6,135 nt of DNA from positions 1 to 6,135 of the forward strand of contig CALNBW010000216.1 of assembly GCA_937874815.1 (NCBI GenBank), written 5' to 3'. The notes under the pieces were generated by a model. The model was not told the origin of the DNA, made no database searches, and worked only from the letters and a program-made list of their open reading frames with translations. The translations under genes were made by a program, and so were the position numbers. Positions 1-4,327 of this stretch are shown here, one piece after another. The stretch comes from an uncultured Bacillota bacterium (GTDB lineage: Bacteria > Bacillota > UBA994 > UBA5500). Each line of letters begins with the position of its first letter. The first letter of the stretch is position 1.

Positions 1-105
1 TTTGCTCCCTCGCTCCTTGATTTATGGCTCCAACGCGCTTTGTGTATGACACGCAGCCTTTGCAAAGCTTTGGTTCACCTATCAGTAGTACAGGAGGTCC
101 GCAAA

Positions 106-195
106 ATGTGCTTGTCACAGGCCCCTCCGATTGCTCAAGGGAAGGTCGTTGATCCTGCGAAAAGCGCATTGGGGCCTCTAATAAAAGGTGCTTAG
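106..195 (+). CDS. Possible small ORF (29 aa) or tail of an ORF from the left
   Basis: ATG at 106 is preceded by AGGAGGT (92-98) at a spacing of 7 bases, an ideal ribosome binding site. The frame gives a 29-residue peptide starting MCLSQAPPIAQGKVV and ending at TAG 193-195. The same frame has no stop back to base 1, so the ORF could instead be the last 64 codons of a gene that starts outside the window. I do not recognise either version, and the composition (proline, glycine and alanine late in the peptide, no hydrophobic segment) suggests no function. The stop codon lies at the top of the 5' arm of the long hairpin, an arrangement like that of leader peptides, but no plus-strand gene follows. 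Low confidence that it is translated. Confidence 0.25.
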   Translation: MCLSQAPPIAQGKVVDPAKSALGPLIKGA

Positions 196-270
196 ACATC
201 GACGGTTAAAAGCGGCCAACTGTTTGAGCTTAGGCGAGTTTTGGCCGCTTCAGTCGATGGCTAAGCACCT
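186..270. other. Long imperfect hairpin, possible minus-strand terminator
   Basis: AGGTGCTTAG (186-195) pairs perfectly with CTAAGCACCT (261-270). One A/G mismatch follows, then CATCGAC (197-203) pairs with GTCGATG (253-259). After an internal loop, AAGCGGCCAA (210-219) pairs with TTGGCCGCTT (241-250), leaving a loop of about 20 bases. That is 27 base pairs in an 85-base element. On the minus strand the hairpin is followed directly by TTTTATTAG (186 downwards), so it could end transcription of the deacetylase cluster, although it is much longer than a normal intrinsic terminator. On the plus strand no T-run follows. It could also be a structured RNA domain or a palindromic mobile remnant. Confidence 0.6.
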
Positions 271-283
271 ACACGCAGTAACC

Positions 284-337
284 AGGCCACACGCGCGTGA
301 GCAGGACTACGACCTGTGTCTACGGCGGGGCCTTTTT
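284..337 (+). terminator. Possible plus-strand terminator with branched structure
   Basis: AGGCC (284-288) can pair with GGCCT (329-333), which runs straight into TTTTT (333-337). The enclosed bases contain the palindrome CACGCGCGTG (290-299) and a small hairpin CAGG/CCTG (302-305 with 313-316). The closing stem is only five pairs, so this is a weak case. The position fits: it would stop plus-strand transcripts four bases before the stop codon of the convergent deacetylase gene. Confidence 0.35.
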
Positions 338-341
338 GTGC

Positions 342-1121
342 CTATTTTGGCCGCATCATGCCGTTGCTTTTGTCAATATAATAGTCTCCCTTGAGCAGCA
401 GCTCTGAGATGGGAACTACCTCGTAGCCTTCTTGACGGCAATAGTCCAGAATTGGTCGCAGTGCGGCGGGGGTGTGCTCGGCGTTATTGTGGAAGAGCAC
501 AATGGCCCCGGGGGCAATCTTGCTGGTAACGCGCTGTACGATATCGGCAGGGGTTGTCGGTCGCCAGTCTAGCGAGTCGATGCTCCACTGGATCGTGTGA
601 TAGCCCAGCTGCTCGACCGTATCTAGCAGCAAATTGTTATACTCCCCGAAGGGCGGTCGGAAGAGGTTTGCTTCCTGTTGGGTGGTTTCTTTGATCAGTT
701 GGTGAGTGCGCTGGAGCTCAAACTGGATCTGTTCAGCAGAGAGGCTGCTCATATGCGGATGCGTAGCACTGTGATTACCAATTTCGTGCCCAGCGGCCGC
801 AATGCGGGCAGCGACTTCCGGGTAGCGTTCCAACCAGAAGGCCACCAAGAAGAAGGTAGTCTTAATATCGTATTCATCCAGAATTGTTAGCAGCTCGTCA
901 GTCTGATCAGCTCCCCAAGCTGCGTCAAAGCTGATGGCGATGCGTTTCTCGTCTGTTTGCACACAATAGATCGGCACCTTGCGGTTCAGGTTAAGTAGCG
1001 TGCTTACCACTTGGCGTGTCCGGCCAGGCACCCAGAGTTGGGTGGACGTCGCTATGATGGCTAATACAAGCACTATGCCGGTAACCAAGAAGAGCTTACG
1101 CTTGGAGATAAAGAACATCAT
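342..1121 (-). CDS. Polysaccharide deacetylase family protein (PdaB-like)
   Basis: A 259-residue NodB-homology deacetylase, expected to act on cell-wall polysaccharide such as peptidoglycan outside the membrane. Residues 10-28 form one hydrophobic segment without a clear cleavage site, so it is probably an N-terminal anchor. The five NodB motifs are visible: SFDAAWG (64-70, with D66 as the likely base), HSATHP (117-122, H117 and H121 as metal ligands), RPPFGEY (155-161), DSLDW (182-186) and LFHNN (209-213, catalytic H211). Motif 1 lacks the second Asp of the classical TFDDG; as I recall, this is also true of the sporulation protein PdaB. The ATG at 1121 is favoured because AGGGGGTG (1130-1137) lies 8 bases upstream; a second ATG follows immediately. 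It lies 71 bases after the AEC permease gene on the same strand with no clear promoter between, so it is possibly the last gene of that operon. A role in sporulation is inferred only from the PdaB likeness. Confidence 0.9.
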   Translation of the reverse strand: MMFFISKRKLFLVTGIVLVLAIIATSTQLWVPGRTRQVVSTLLNLNRKVPIYCVQTDEKRIAISFDAAWGADQTDELLTILDEYDIKTTFFLVAFWLERYPEVAARIAAAGHEIGNHSATHPHMSSLSAEQIQFELQRTHQLIKETTQQEANLFRPPFGEYNNLLLDTVEQLGYHTIQWSIDSLDWRPTTPADIVQRVTSKIAPGAIVLFHNNAEHTPAALRPILDYCRQEGYEVVPISELLLKGDYYIDKSNGMMRPK

Positions 1122-1192
1122 CTGGCTTGCACCCCCTATTTGCTATTAGGATATGGGGACGGGCCCATTTCTATGTTAGGCTCCCGTAAAAT

Positions 1193-2089
1193 TTAGCCCA
1201 GTCTTAAAAGCTGCATGATTAGGGGGATGCTAAAAAGGCTGGCCAGGGTGGTTACAATGGTCAGCGAAGACACCAACTCGGGTTCGGTATCAAATTCAAC
1301 AGAGAGCATGGTGGTGACGACAGCAGTGGGGGAGGCTGCTGCTAACACGAAAACCTGCTGGCTGAGGCTATCAAAGTGAAGGAGTGTGGCGAAGCAATTG
1401 GCAACGAGGGGGGCAAGCCCGAGCTTGAAGCAAGTGCCCAGGCTAAGCAGTAGCCAGCGTTGGCTGAAAATCATATCCGCCAGCTGTATGCCCAATAGTA
1501 GCAGAAAAATAGGGATGCAGGCCTGGCAGAGTAGGGCAATGCCCTGCTCTAGCCAGGGCGGCAGACCATAGTGCAAAGCGCGCAGAAGCAAGGCTAGGAT
1601 AGCTGCGTAGGCTGTTGGCATCTGCAATACCTTTTGCCAGGCCGCTTTTGACCCTAGGCTGCCACGGGCGGCAAAATAGACAGCTAAAGAAAACATGAGC
1701 ATTTGGTGGACCACCATTACTACCGCTCCTCGCTCCAAGCCTGCGCTGCCGCAGGCGGCAGCGATAATGGGCAAACCGTAGTTGCCCACATTCATAAAGA
1801 CAGCGCCCAATTGCATGGCGCTGGCTAGGCGCACGGAGAAGCCGAAGGCGCGGCAAAGGAGGGCTAGCAAGCAGGATAAGGTGAAGATCAGAAGTAGGGT
1901 GCCGCCAGCCAGTTGCGCTAGTTGGGGCCCTGTCAATTGAGAGTGATAGAGGGAGTTAAAGATCAGGGCCGGGCTCAGCAGATAAAGTGTAAGCTTGGCC
2001 AGGGGTTTAGCTTCAATTTGCAGTTTGCGCCGGGCCAGACCGCCAGCCCCTATTAGCAAAAGCAGAGGGAGCATGAGCGAGGCCAGCAT
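1193..2089 (-). CDS. AEC-family transporter (auxin efflux carrier-like permease)
   Basis: A 298-residue, very hydrophobic protein of the usual AEC length, with about ten membrane segments in two five-helix halves. Family landmarks are LSPALIF (38-44) after the first helix pair, FMNVGNYGLPI (98-108) in the first half, CIPIFLLLLGIQL (191-203) opening the second half, and the stretch ASPTAVVTTM (252-261) through EPELVSSLTIVTTLASL near the C-terminus. Bacterial members carry organic acids such as malate or malonate, or amino acids; the substrate cannot be read from this sequence. The ATG at 2089 overlaps the stop of the upstream ThrE C-terminal gene as TAATG, a typical coupling arrangement, with AGAGG (2099-2103) nine bases before it. 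Placement right behind a threonine/serine exporter suggests related small-molecule efflux, which is inference. No truncation or odd codon use is visible. Confidence 0.93.
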   Translation of the reverse strand: MLASLMLPLLLLIGAGGLARRKLQIEAKPLAKLTLYLLSPALIFNSLYHSQLTGPQLAQLAGGTLLLIFTLSCLLALLCRAFGFSVRLASAMQLGAVFMNVGNYGLPIIAAACGSAGLERGAVVMVVHQMLMFSLAVYFAARGSLGSKAAWQKVLQMPTAYAAILALLLRALHYGLPPWLEQGIALLCQACIPIFLLLLGIQLADMIFSQRWLLLSLGTCFKLGLAPLVANCFATLLHFDSLSQQVFVLAAASPTAVVTTMLSVEFDTEPELVSSLTIVTTLASLFSIPLIMQLLRLG

Positions 2090-2544
2090 TACATTCTGCC
2101 TCTGATTGCGGACCGAAAGAGCGCCCGCACCAGTGAGGTGGCTATTGCCAATCCGCCGGCAATAGCGCCTGCAGCCAACAGTGCTTCCGTTGTTAAGCTA
2201 AGACCGCCTAAATAATCGCCGACAACGAAGGCCTTCATGGCGGTGTAGACAGTAATCCCGGGCACCAAGGGCACAATGCCAGGGGTCAGAAAAACGGTGG
2301 CCGGTTCTTGCCAAAGCCGGGCAATTATTTCCCCGGAAATACCGACGGCTAATGCGCCAAGCGCAGTGCGGCCGACGACCTGTAGGCCAGCGGCTTCCGC
2401 CAGCATCCATCCCATCCAGCCGAGAGCCCCAGTAAGCCCTCCCAGAGCTATGCGCTGCTTGGGGGCGCGAAAAATGATGCCCCAAGAGCATGAGGCCACA
2501 AAAGCAATAGTAAACTGCCAAACCACCTGAGTTAGCGCATCCAT
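2089..2544 (-). CDS. Threonine/serine exporter, C-terminal half (ThrE_2/DUF3815)
   Basis: A 151-residue membrane protein corresponding to the C-terminal half of ThrE, carried as a separate gene as in many Firmicutes. About four to five hydrophobic segments span nearly the whole length. The family signature is seen in the stretch PATVFLTPGIVPLVPG, followed by VYTAMKAFVVGDY, near residues 80-110. It should form an inner-membrane exporter with the product of the gene just upstream, expelling threonine and serine using the proton gradient (family knowledge, tested mainly in Corynebacterium). I chose ATG at 2544, which has GGTGG-type bases just upstream; a GTG at 2556 would add four residues but has no suitably spaced ribosome binding site. 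The start overlaps the end of the ThrE N-terminal gene by 13 bases, so translation is probably coupled and subunit amounts matched. Confidence 0.92.
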   Translation of the reverse strand: MDALTQVVWQFTIAFVASCSWGIIFRAPKQRIALGGLTGALGWMGWMLAEAAGLQVVGRTALGALAVGISGEIIARLWQEPATVFLTPGIVPLVPGITVYTAMKAFVVGDYLGGLSLTTEALLAAGAIAGGLAIATSLVRALFRSAIRGRM

Positions 2545-3299
2545 TTTATCCACCACCCTAATACAGCGCCCACGCCTGCCGCTATTGCGGCAGCAGTGAA
2601 GAGGGCATCATTAGTTCTCACAATGCCCGACAGTAAGTCCCCTGCCAGCACGTCCCTAACACCGGATGTCAACAATACTCCTGGCACTAAGCTCATAATC
2701 GCCCCCAAAATCACTCGATCATAGGGCATCGCCGGTAGTACGAGGGTCAGGGCCAGTGCGCAAAAACCGGCGAAGAAACCGGCAAGGAAGTCGGCCAACA
2801 GCCCGGGTATAGCCAAGCGCCGGAGATAGCTAGAGCTTTGGAAAACAAGCCAGGCCACAATGGCAGTGGCCGGTAGTTCCCAGCCCTGAGCGCCAAAGAG
2901 GGCGGCAAAAGCTGTTCCACCGACGGCAGCGGCCCAAGGCCCTAAGCTTACTAGGTTTTTCTCTGTGTCTGCCTCGATAGCCTGTAGCTGACCTAGTACC
3001 GTTGCGGGGTTATTTTGTTGACCAGTTAAGGAACGGGAAAGGGTGTTAATGGCCGCTACGCGGCCCAGATTGGTTGAACGCTGTTCAATGCGTCTAACGC
3101 GCGTGCCGACTCGTCCATAGGCGTAGGCAGATATGTGAATAGCGGTTGGCGTCGCGATGCTGTCCACTCCGGTAGCGCCGCAGGCAGAGAGCAGGTGATA
3201 GATGGTATTCTCTACCCGATAGATCTCTGCGCCGCTGCCGAGCAGCAGTGTCCCCGCAAAAAGGCCTAATTCGAGCAACTGTTCCATTTTATCCGGCAA
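2532..3299 (-). CDS. Threonine/serine exporter, N-terminal half (ThrE/DUF1212)
   Basis: About 255 residues matching the DUF1212 part of ThrE. It begins with a soluble region containing the conserved LLGSGAEIYRVENTI, then ATPTAIHISAYAY and the basic stretch TRVRRIEQRSTNLGRV with NTLSR. Four to five membrane helices follow, with VLPAMPYDRVILGAIMSLVPG near the end. It partners the downstream C-terminal half to make one amino-acid exporter. The start is uncertain. TTG at 3299 is preferred because GGGGGTG (3307-3313) sits seven bases upstream. ATG at 3287 is possible but poorly served by a ribosome binding site. The longest frame, from TTG at 3341, has no ribosome binding site and would begin upstream of the putative -10 box. 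This is the first gene of the minus-strand cluster. Confidence 0.93.
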   Translation of the reverse strand: MPDKMEQLLELGLFAGTLLLGSGAEIYRVENTIYHLLSACGATGVDSIATPTAIHISAYAYGRVGTRVRRIEQRSTNLGRVAAINTLSRSLTGQQNNPATVLGQLQAIEADTEKNLVSLGPWAAAVGGTAFAALFGAQGWELPATAIVAWLVFQSSSYLRRLAIPGLLADFLAGFFAGFCALALTLVLPAMPYDRVILGAIMSLVPGVLLTSGVRDVLAGDLLSGIVRTNDALFTAAAIAAGVGAVLGWWIKWMR

Positions 3300-3306
3300 A
3301 ACTGCG

Positions 3307-3313
3307 CACCCCC
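3307..3313 (-). promoter_or_regulatory. Ribosome binding site deciding the ThrE N-half start
   Basis: GGGGGTG on the minus strand can pair fully with the 16S tail if one G-U pair is allowed, and it stands seven bases before TTG 3299. The same seven bases, preceded by A, occur before the deacetylase ATG (1130-1136), which supports this as a used site in this genome. Confidence 0.6.
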
Positions 3314-3330
3314 AGTCATACTCGCAAGCG

Positions 3331-3358
3331 CGTATAGACAATTGTTATTGCTGTACAA
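3331..3358 (-). promoter_or_regulatory. Weak candidate promoter for the exporter cluster
   Basis: Reading the minus strand, TTGTAC (3358-3353) and TATACG (3336-3331) are separated by 16 bases. Matches to the sigma-A consensus are three and four of six, so it is weak. The predicted transcript start near 3324 would give a leader of about 25 bases to TTG 3299. This is the only fair candidate in the divergent 3300-3413 region. Confidence 0.35.
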
Positions 3359-3413
3359 TAGGATAGTATACCAAAATGGACTGGCTTGGCTAGTTAGGTA
3401 GAGGAGGGGCGGC

Positions 3414-3899
3414 ATGGCTGACCCTGTTCATACATATGTCTTCATGGAACAAGCTAACCCTCTGCAGCAGGAATTGTTGCAAATTGTGGCGGCCGAAGCC
3501 GAGGAGCTGGTTGCTATTCGGGACGGGCGCTATACCAGAAGTCAAGATGTGGAGAAGCTATTGCGTTCCGCCTTCGAGGGATTGGGGTTTCAGCACGCTG
3601 TGACTAGCAAGCAGATTCCCCAGTTGTTTGCCACCGACTCTGATTTTGAAATGGATTTTTTCCATTCTACTCTCCAGATTGCCTTGGAAGTGGAGAAGGG
3701 CAAGCATTTTAATGTCTGGCGGGACGTGTGCAAGTTTGTGGAGTCGGAGCTGGTGGATCATGCGGTCTTGCTAATACCTTACGAGAAGTATAGTAGCACT
3801 GGGCGGCGCGAAAGTGTCTTATTGAGTACAGCCGACAGTTTGTCTAATGTATGTAGGTTATATTATTCACTAAAAAGTTTCCTCTTGATCGGCTACTAG
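3414..3899 (+). CDS. BglII/BstYI-like PD-(D/E)XK nuclease homologue
   Basis: A 161-residue soluble protein. Residues 78-108 read FEMDFFHSTLQIALEVEKGK and on through FNVWRDVCKF. This matches from memory the active-site region of the BglII/BstYI endonuclease family: an acidic residue in MDFF (D81), a beta strand, then E92-V93-E94 followed by GK. In BglII the last position is Gln and in BamHI it is Glu, so E-V-E is an acceptable variant of the PD-(D/E)XK centre. After it come VDHAVLLIPYEKY (114-126) and a C-terminal SLKSFLLIGY, also resembling the family's C-terminal core. At 161 residues it is shorter than BglII (about 223), mainly at the N-terminus. No methyltransferase is visible on either side. 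AGGAGG (3402-3407) six bases before ATG 3414 supports the start. It could be an inactive or non-restriction relative, so specificity and activity are unknown. Confidence 0.7.
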   Translation: MADPVHTYVFMEQANPLQQELLQIVAAEAEELVAIRDGRYTRSQDVEKLLRSAFEGLGFQHAVTSKQIPQLFATDSDFEMDFFHSTLQIALEVEKGKHFNVWRDVCKFVESELVDHAVLLIPYEKYSSTGRRESVLLSTADSLSNVCRLYYSLKSFLLIGY

Positions 3900-3921
3900 T
3901 GGTTATACGCCAATTTTCATG

Positions 3922-3927
3922 TATAAT
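3922..3927 (+). promoter_or_regulatory. Candidate -10 box for the ferredoxin gene
   Basis: A perfect TATAAT, with TG directly before it, lies 61 bases upstream of the GTG start. The best -35 (TGGTTA, 3900-3905, spacing 16) matches only three of six positions, so this would be a -10-driven promoter. Confidence 0.5.
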
Positions 3928-3937
3928 AGGACTGGTG

Positions 3938-3963
3938 TAGCGATGGCTGTTGCCATTTAGCTA
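3938..3963 (+). promoter_or_regulatory. Hairpin at the 5' end of the ferredoxin leader
   Basis: TAGC (3938-3941) pairs with GCTA (3960-3963), and ATGGC (3943-3947) with GCCAT (3952-3956) around the loop TGTT. If transcription starts near 3934 from the TATAAT box, this hairpin sits at the very 5' end of the message. It would be suited to protecting the RNA from decay; that role is inferred. Confidence 0.4.
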
Positions 3964-3988
3964 ATGTTGGCGAGGGGAGGTGAAAGTC

Positions 3989-4159
3989 GTGGCTTATAAA
4001 ATCAATCATGACTGCATCGCTTGCGGCGCCTGTCAGGCAGAGTGTCCAGTTGATGCTATTAGTGAGGGAGATATCTACGTTATTGACCCCAAGAAGTGCA
4101 TCGACTGCGGAGCTTGCGCAGCCGTTTGTCCAGTAGGTGCCCCTAACCCAGCTGAATAA
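3989..4159 (+). CDS. Small 2[4Fe-4S] ferredoxin, clostridial type
   Basis: A 56-residue electron carrier. Two CxxCxxCxxxCP clusters are complete: C9, C12, C15, C19 and C37, C40, C43, C47, each last Cys followed by Pro. The first Cys of each motif group joins the other group's trio to bind one cluster, the usual 2[4Fe-4S] arrangement. Length and internal two-fold symmetry (DCIACGACQAECP versus KCIDCGACAAVCP) fit clostridial ferredoxins that shuttle electrons among oxidoreductases and hydrogenases in the cytoplasm. The start is GTG 3989; no in-frame ATG exists nearby, and GGGAGGTGA (3975-3983) is five bases upstream. The gene appears monocistronic: it has its own -10 box, a leader hairpin, and a terminator just after the stop. 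The physiological partner is unknown, since neighbouring genes do not encode redox enzymes. Confidence 0.95.
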   Translation: MAYKINHDCIACGACQAECPVDAISEGDIYVIDPKKCIDCGACAAVCPVGAPNPAE

Positions 4160-4170
4160 AATGATGCTCG

Positions 4171-4204
4171 GAGAGCCCACCGTCAGGTAGGGCTCTTTGC
4201 TTTT
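4171..4204 (+). terminator. Intrinsic terminator of the ferredoxin gene
   Basis: AGAGCCC (4172-4178) pairs with GGGCTCT (4190-4196). The stem extends inward as ACC (4179-4181) with GGT (4186-4188), with one bulged A and a four-base loop. The T-rich run TTGCTTTT (4197-4204) follows. It starts 12 bases after the ferredoxin stop codon. Confidence 0.85.
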
Positions 4205-4272
4205 GCCCACAATAGCGTTAATCAACAGCAGTCCTAAGGTTTTAATAGGATATAGCCTTTAATTTATTAATG

Positions 4273-4290
4273 AACATGTTGACATCAACA
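4273..4290. promoter_or_regulatory. Overlapping palindromes on the -35 box, candidate operator
   Basis: TGTTGA (4277-4282) and TCAACA (4285-4290) form an inverted repeat with a two-base centre, and AACATGTT (4273-4280) is a perfect eight-base palindrome overlapping its left arm. Both cover part of TTGACA, so a bound dimer could block RNA polymerase. A further A/T palindrome, TTAAT-TT-ATTAA, lies just upstream (4259-4270). No regulator is encoded in the window. Confidence 0.4.
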
Positions 4291-4308
4291 AGGCAGCCAG
4301 GGTATATT
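4279..4308 (+). promoter_or_regulatory. Sigma-A type promoter of the DUF4097 gene pair
   Basis: A perfect TTGACA (4279-4284) and TATATT (4303-4308, five of six) are separated by 18 bases. The expected transcript start is near 4314-4316, which is the first base or two of the AGGAGGT ribosome binding site. The leader would therefore be only about 13 bases long. Confidence 0.75.
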
Positions 4309-4327
4309 AAGGCAGGAGGTGTTTTTG

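Larger units (their letters stand above)
1..341. other. Gene-poor stretch with structured elements
   Basis: No recognisable protein or known RNA family is visible here. On the plus strand I see, in order: overlapping 10-bp palindromes CTTTGCAAAG (58-67) and CAAAGCTTTG (63-72); a consensus ribosome binding site and small open frame (92-195); a 7-bp pairing AGGCCCC/GGGGCCT (119-125 with 171-177); a long hairpin (186-270); and a structured element followed by five T (284-337). The stretch ends against the convergent deacetylase gene. I looked for tmRNA, RNase P, SRP, 6S, T-box and c-di-GMP riboswitch signatures from memory and recognised none. It could be an unassigned structured RNA, the 3' part of a gene or mobile element whose body lies left of the window, or simply intergenic DNA. 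Confidence 0.5.

Noticed and set aside
17..50. Plus-strand promoter TTGATT with TATGAC
   Set aside because: The spacing of 22 bases is too long for a sigma-A promoter.
58..72. Overlapping palindromes CTTTGCAAAG and CAAAGCTTTG as an operator
   Set aside because: They are short, have no spacer for a hairpin loop, and lie near no identifiable promoter; noted in the region entry only.
188..394. 68-codon plus-strand frame starting at GTG 188
   Set aside because: It runs through both arms of the long hairpin and into the deacetylase gene, has no ribosome binding site, and its product is Arg/Cys-rich without family features.
1152..1168. Short ATGGG/CCCAT hairpin between the AEC and deacetylase genes as a terminator
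   Set aside because: The stem is only five pairs and no T-run follows on the minus strand, so it does not separate the two genes convincingly.
3300..3341. TTG start at 3341 for the ThrE N-terminal half
   Set aside because: No ribosome binding site precedes it, and the extra residues do not resemble the family; TTG 3299 has GGGGGTG at seven bases.
3917..4225. 102-codon minus-strand frame
   Set aside because: It lies antisense to the ferredoxin, whose two complete Cys motifs, ribosome binding site and terminator make the plus strand the real gene.
4319..4327. GTG start at 4319 for the first DUF4097 gene
   Set aside because: It overlaps the AGGAGGT ribosome binding site, which is correctly spaced for ATG 4328.
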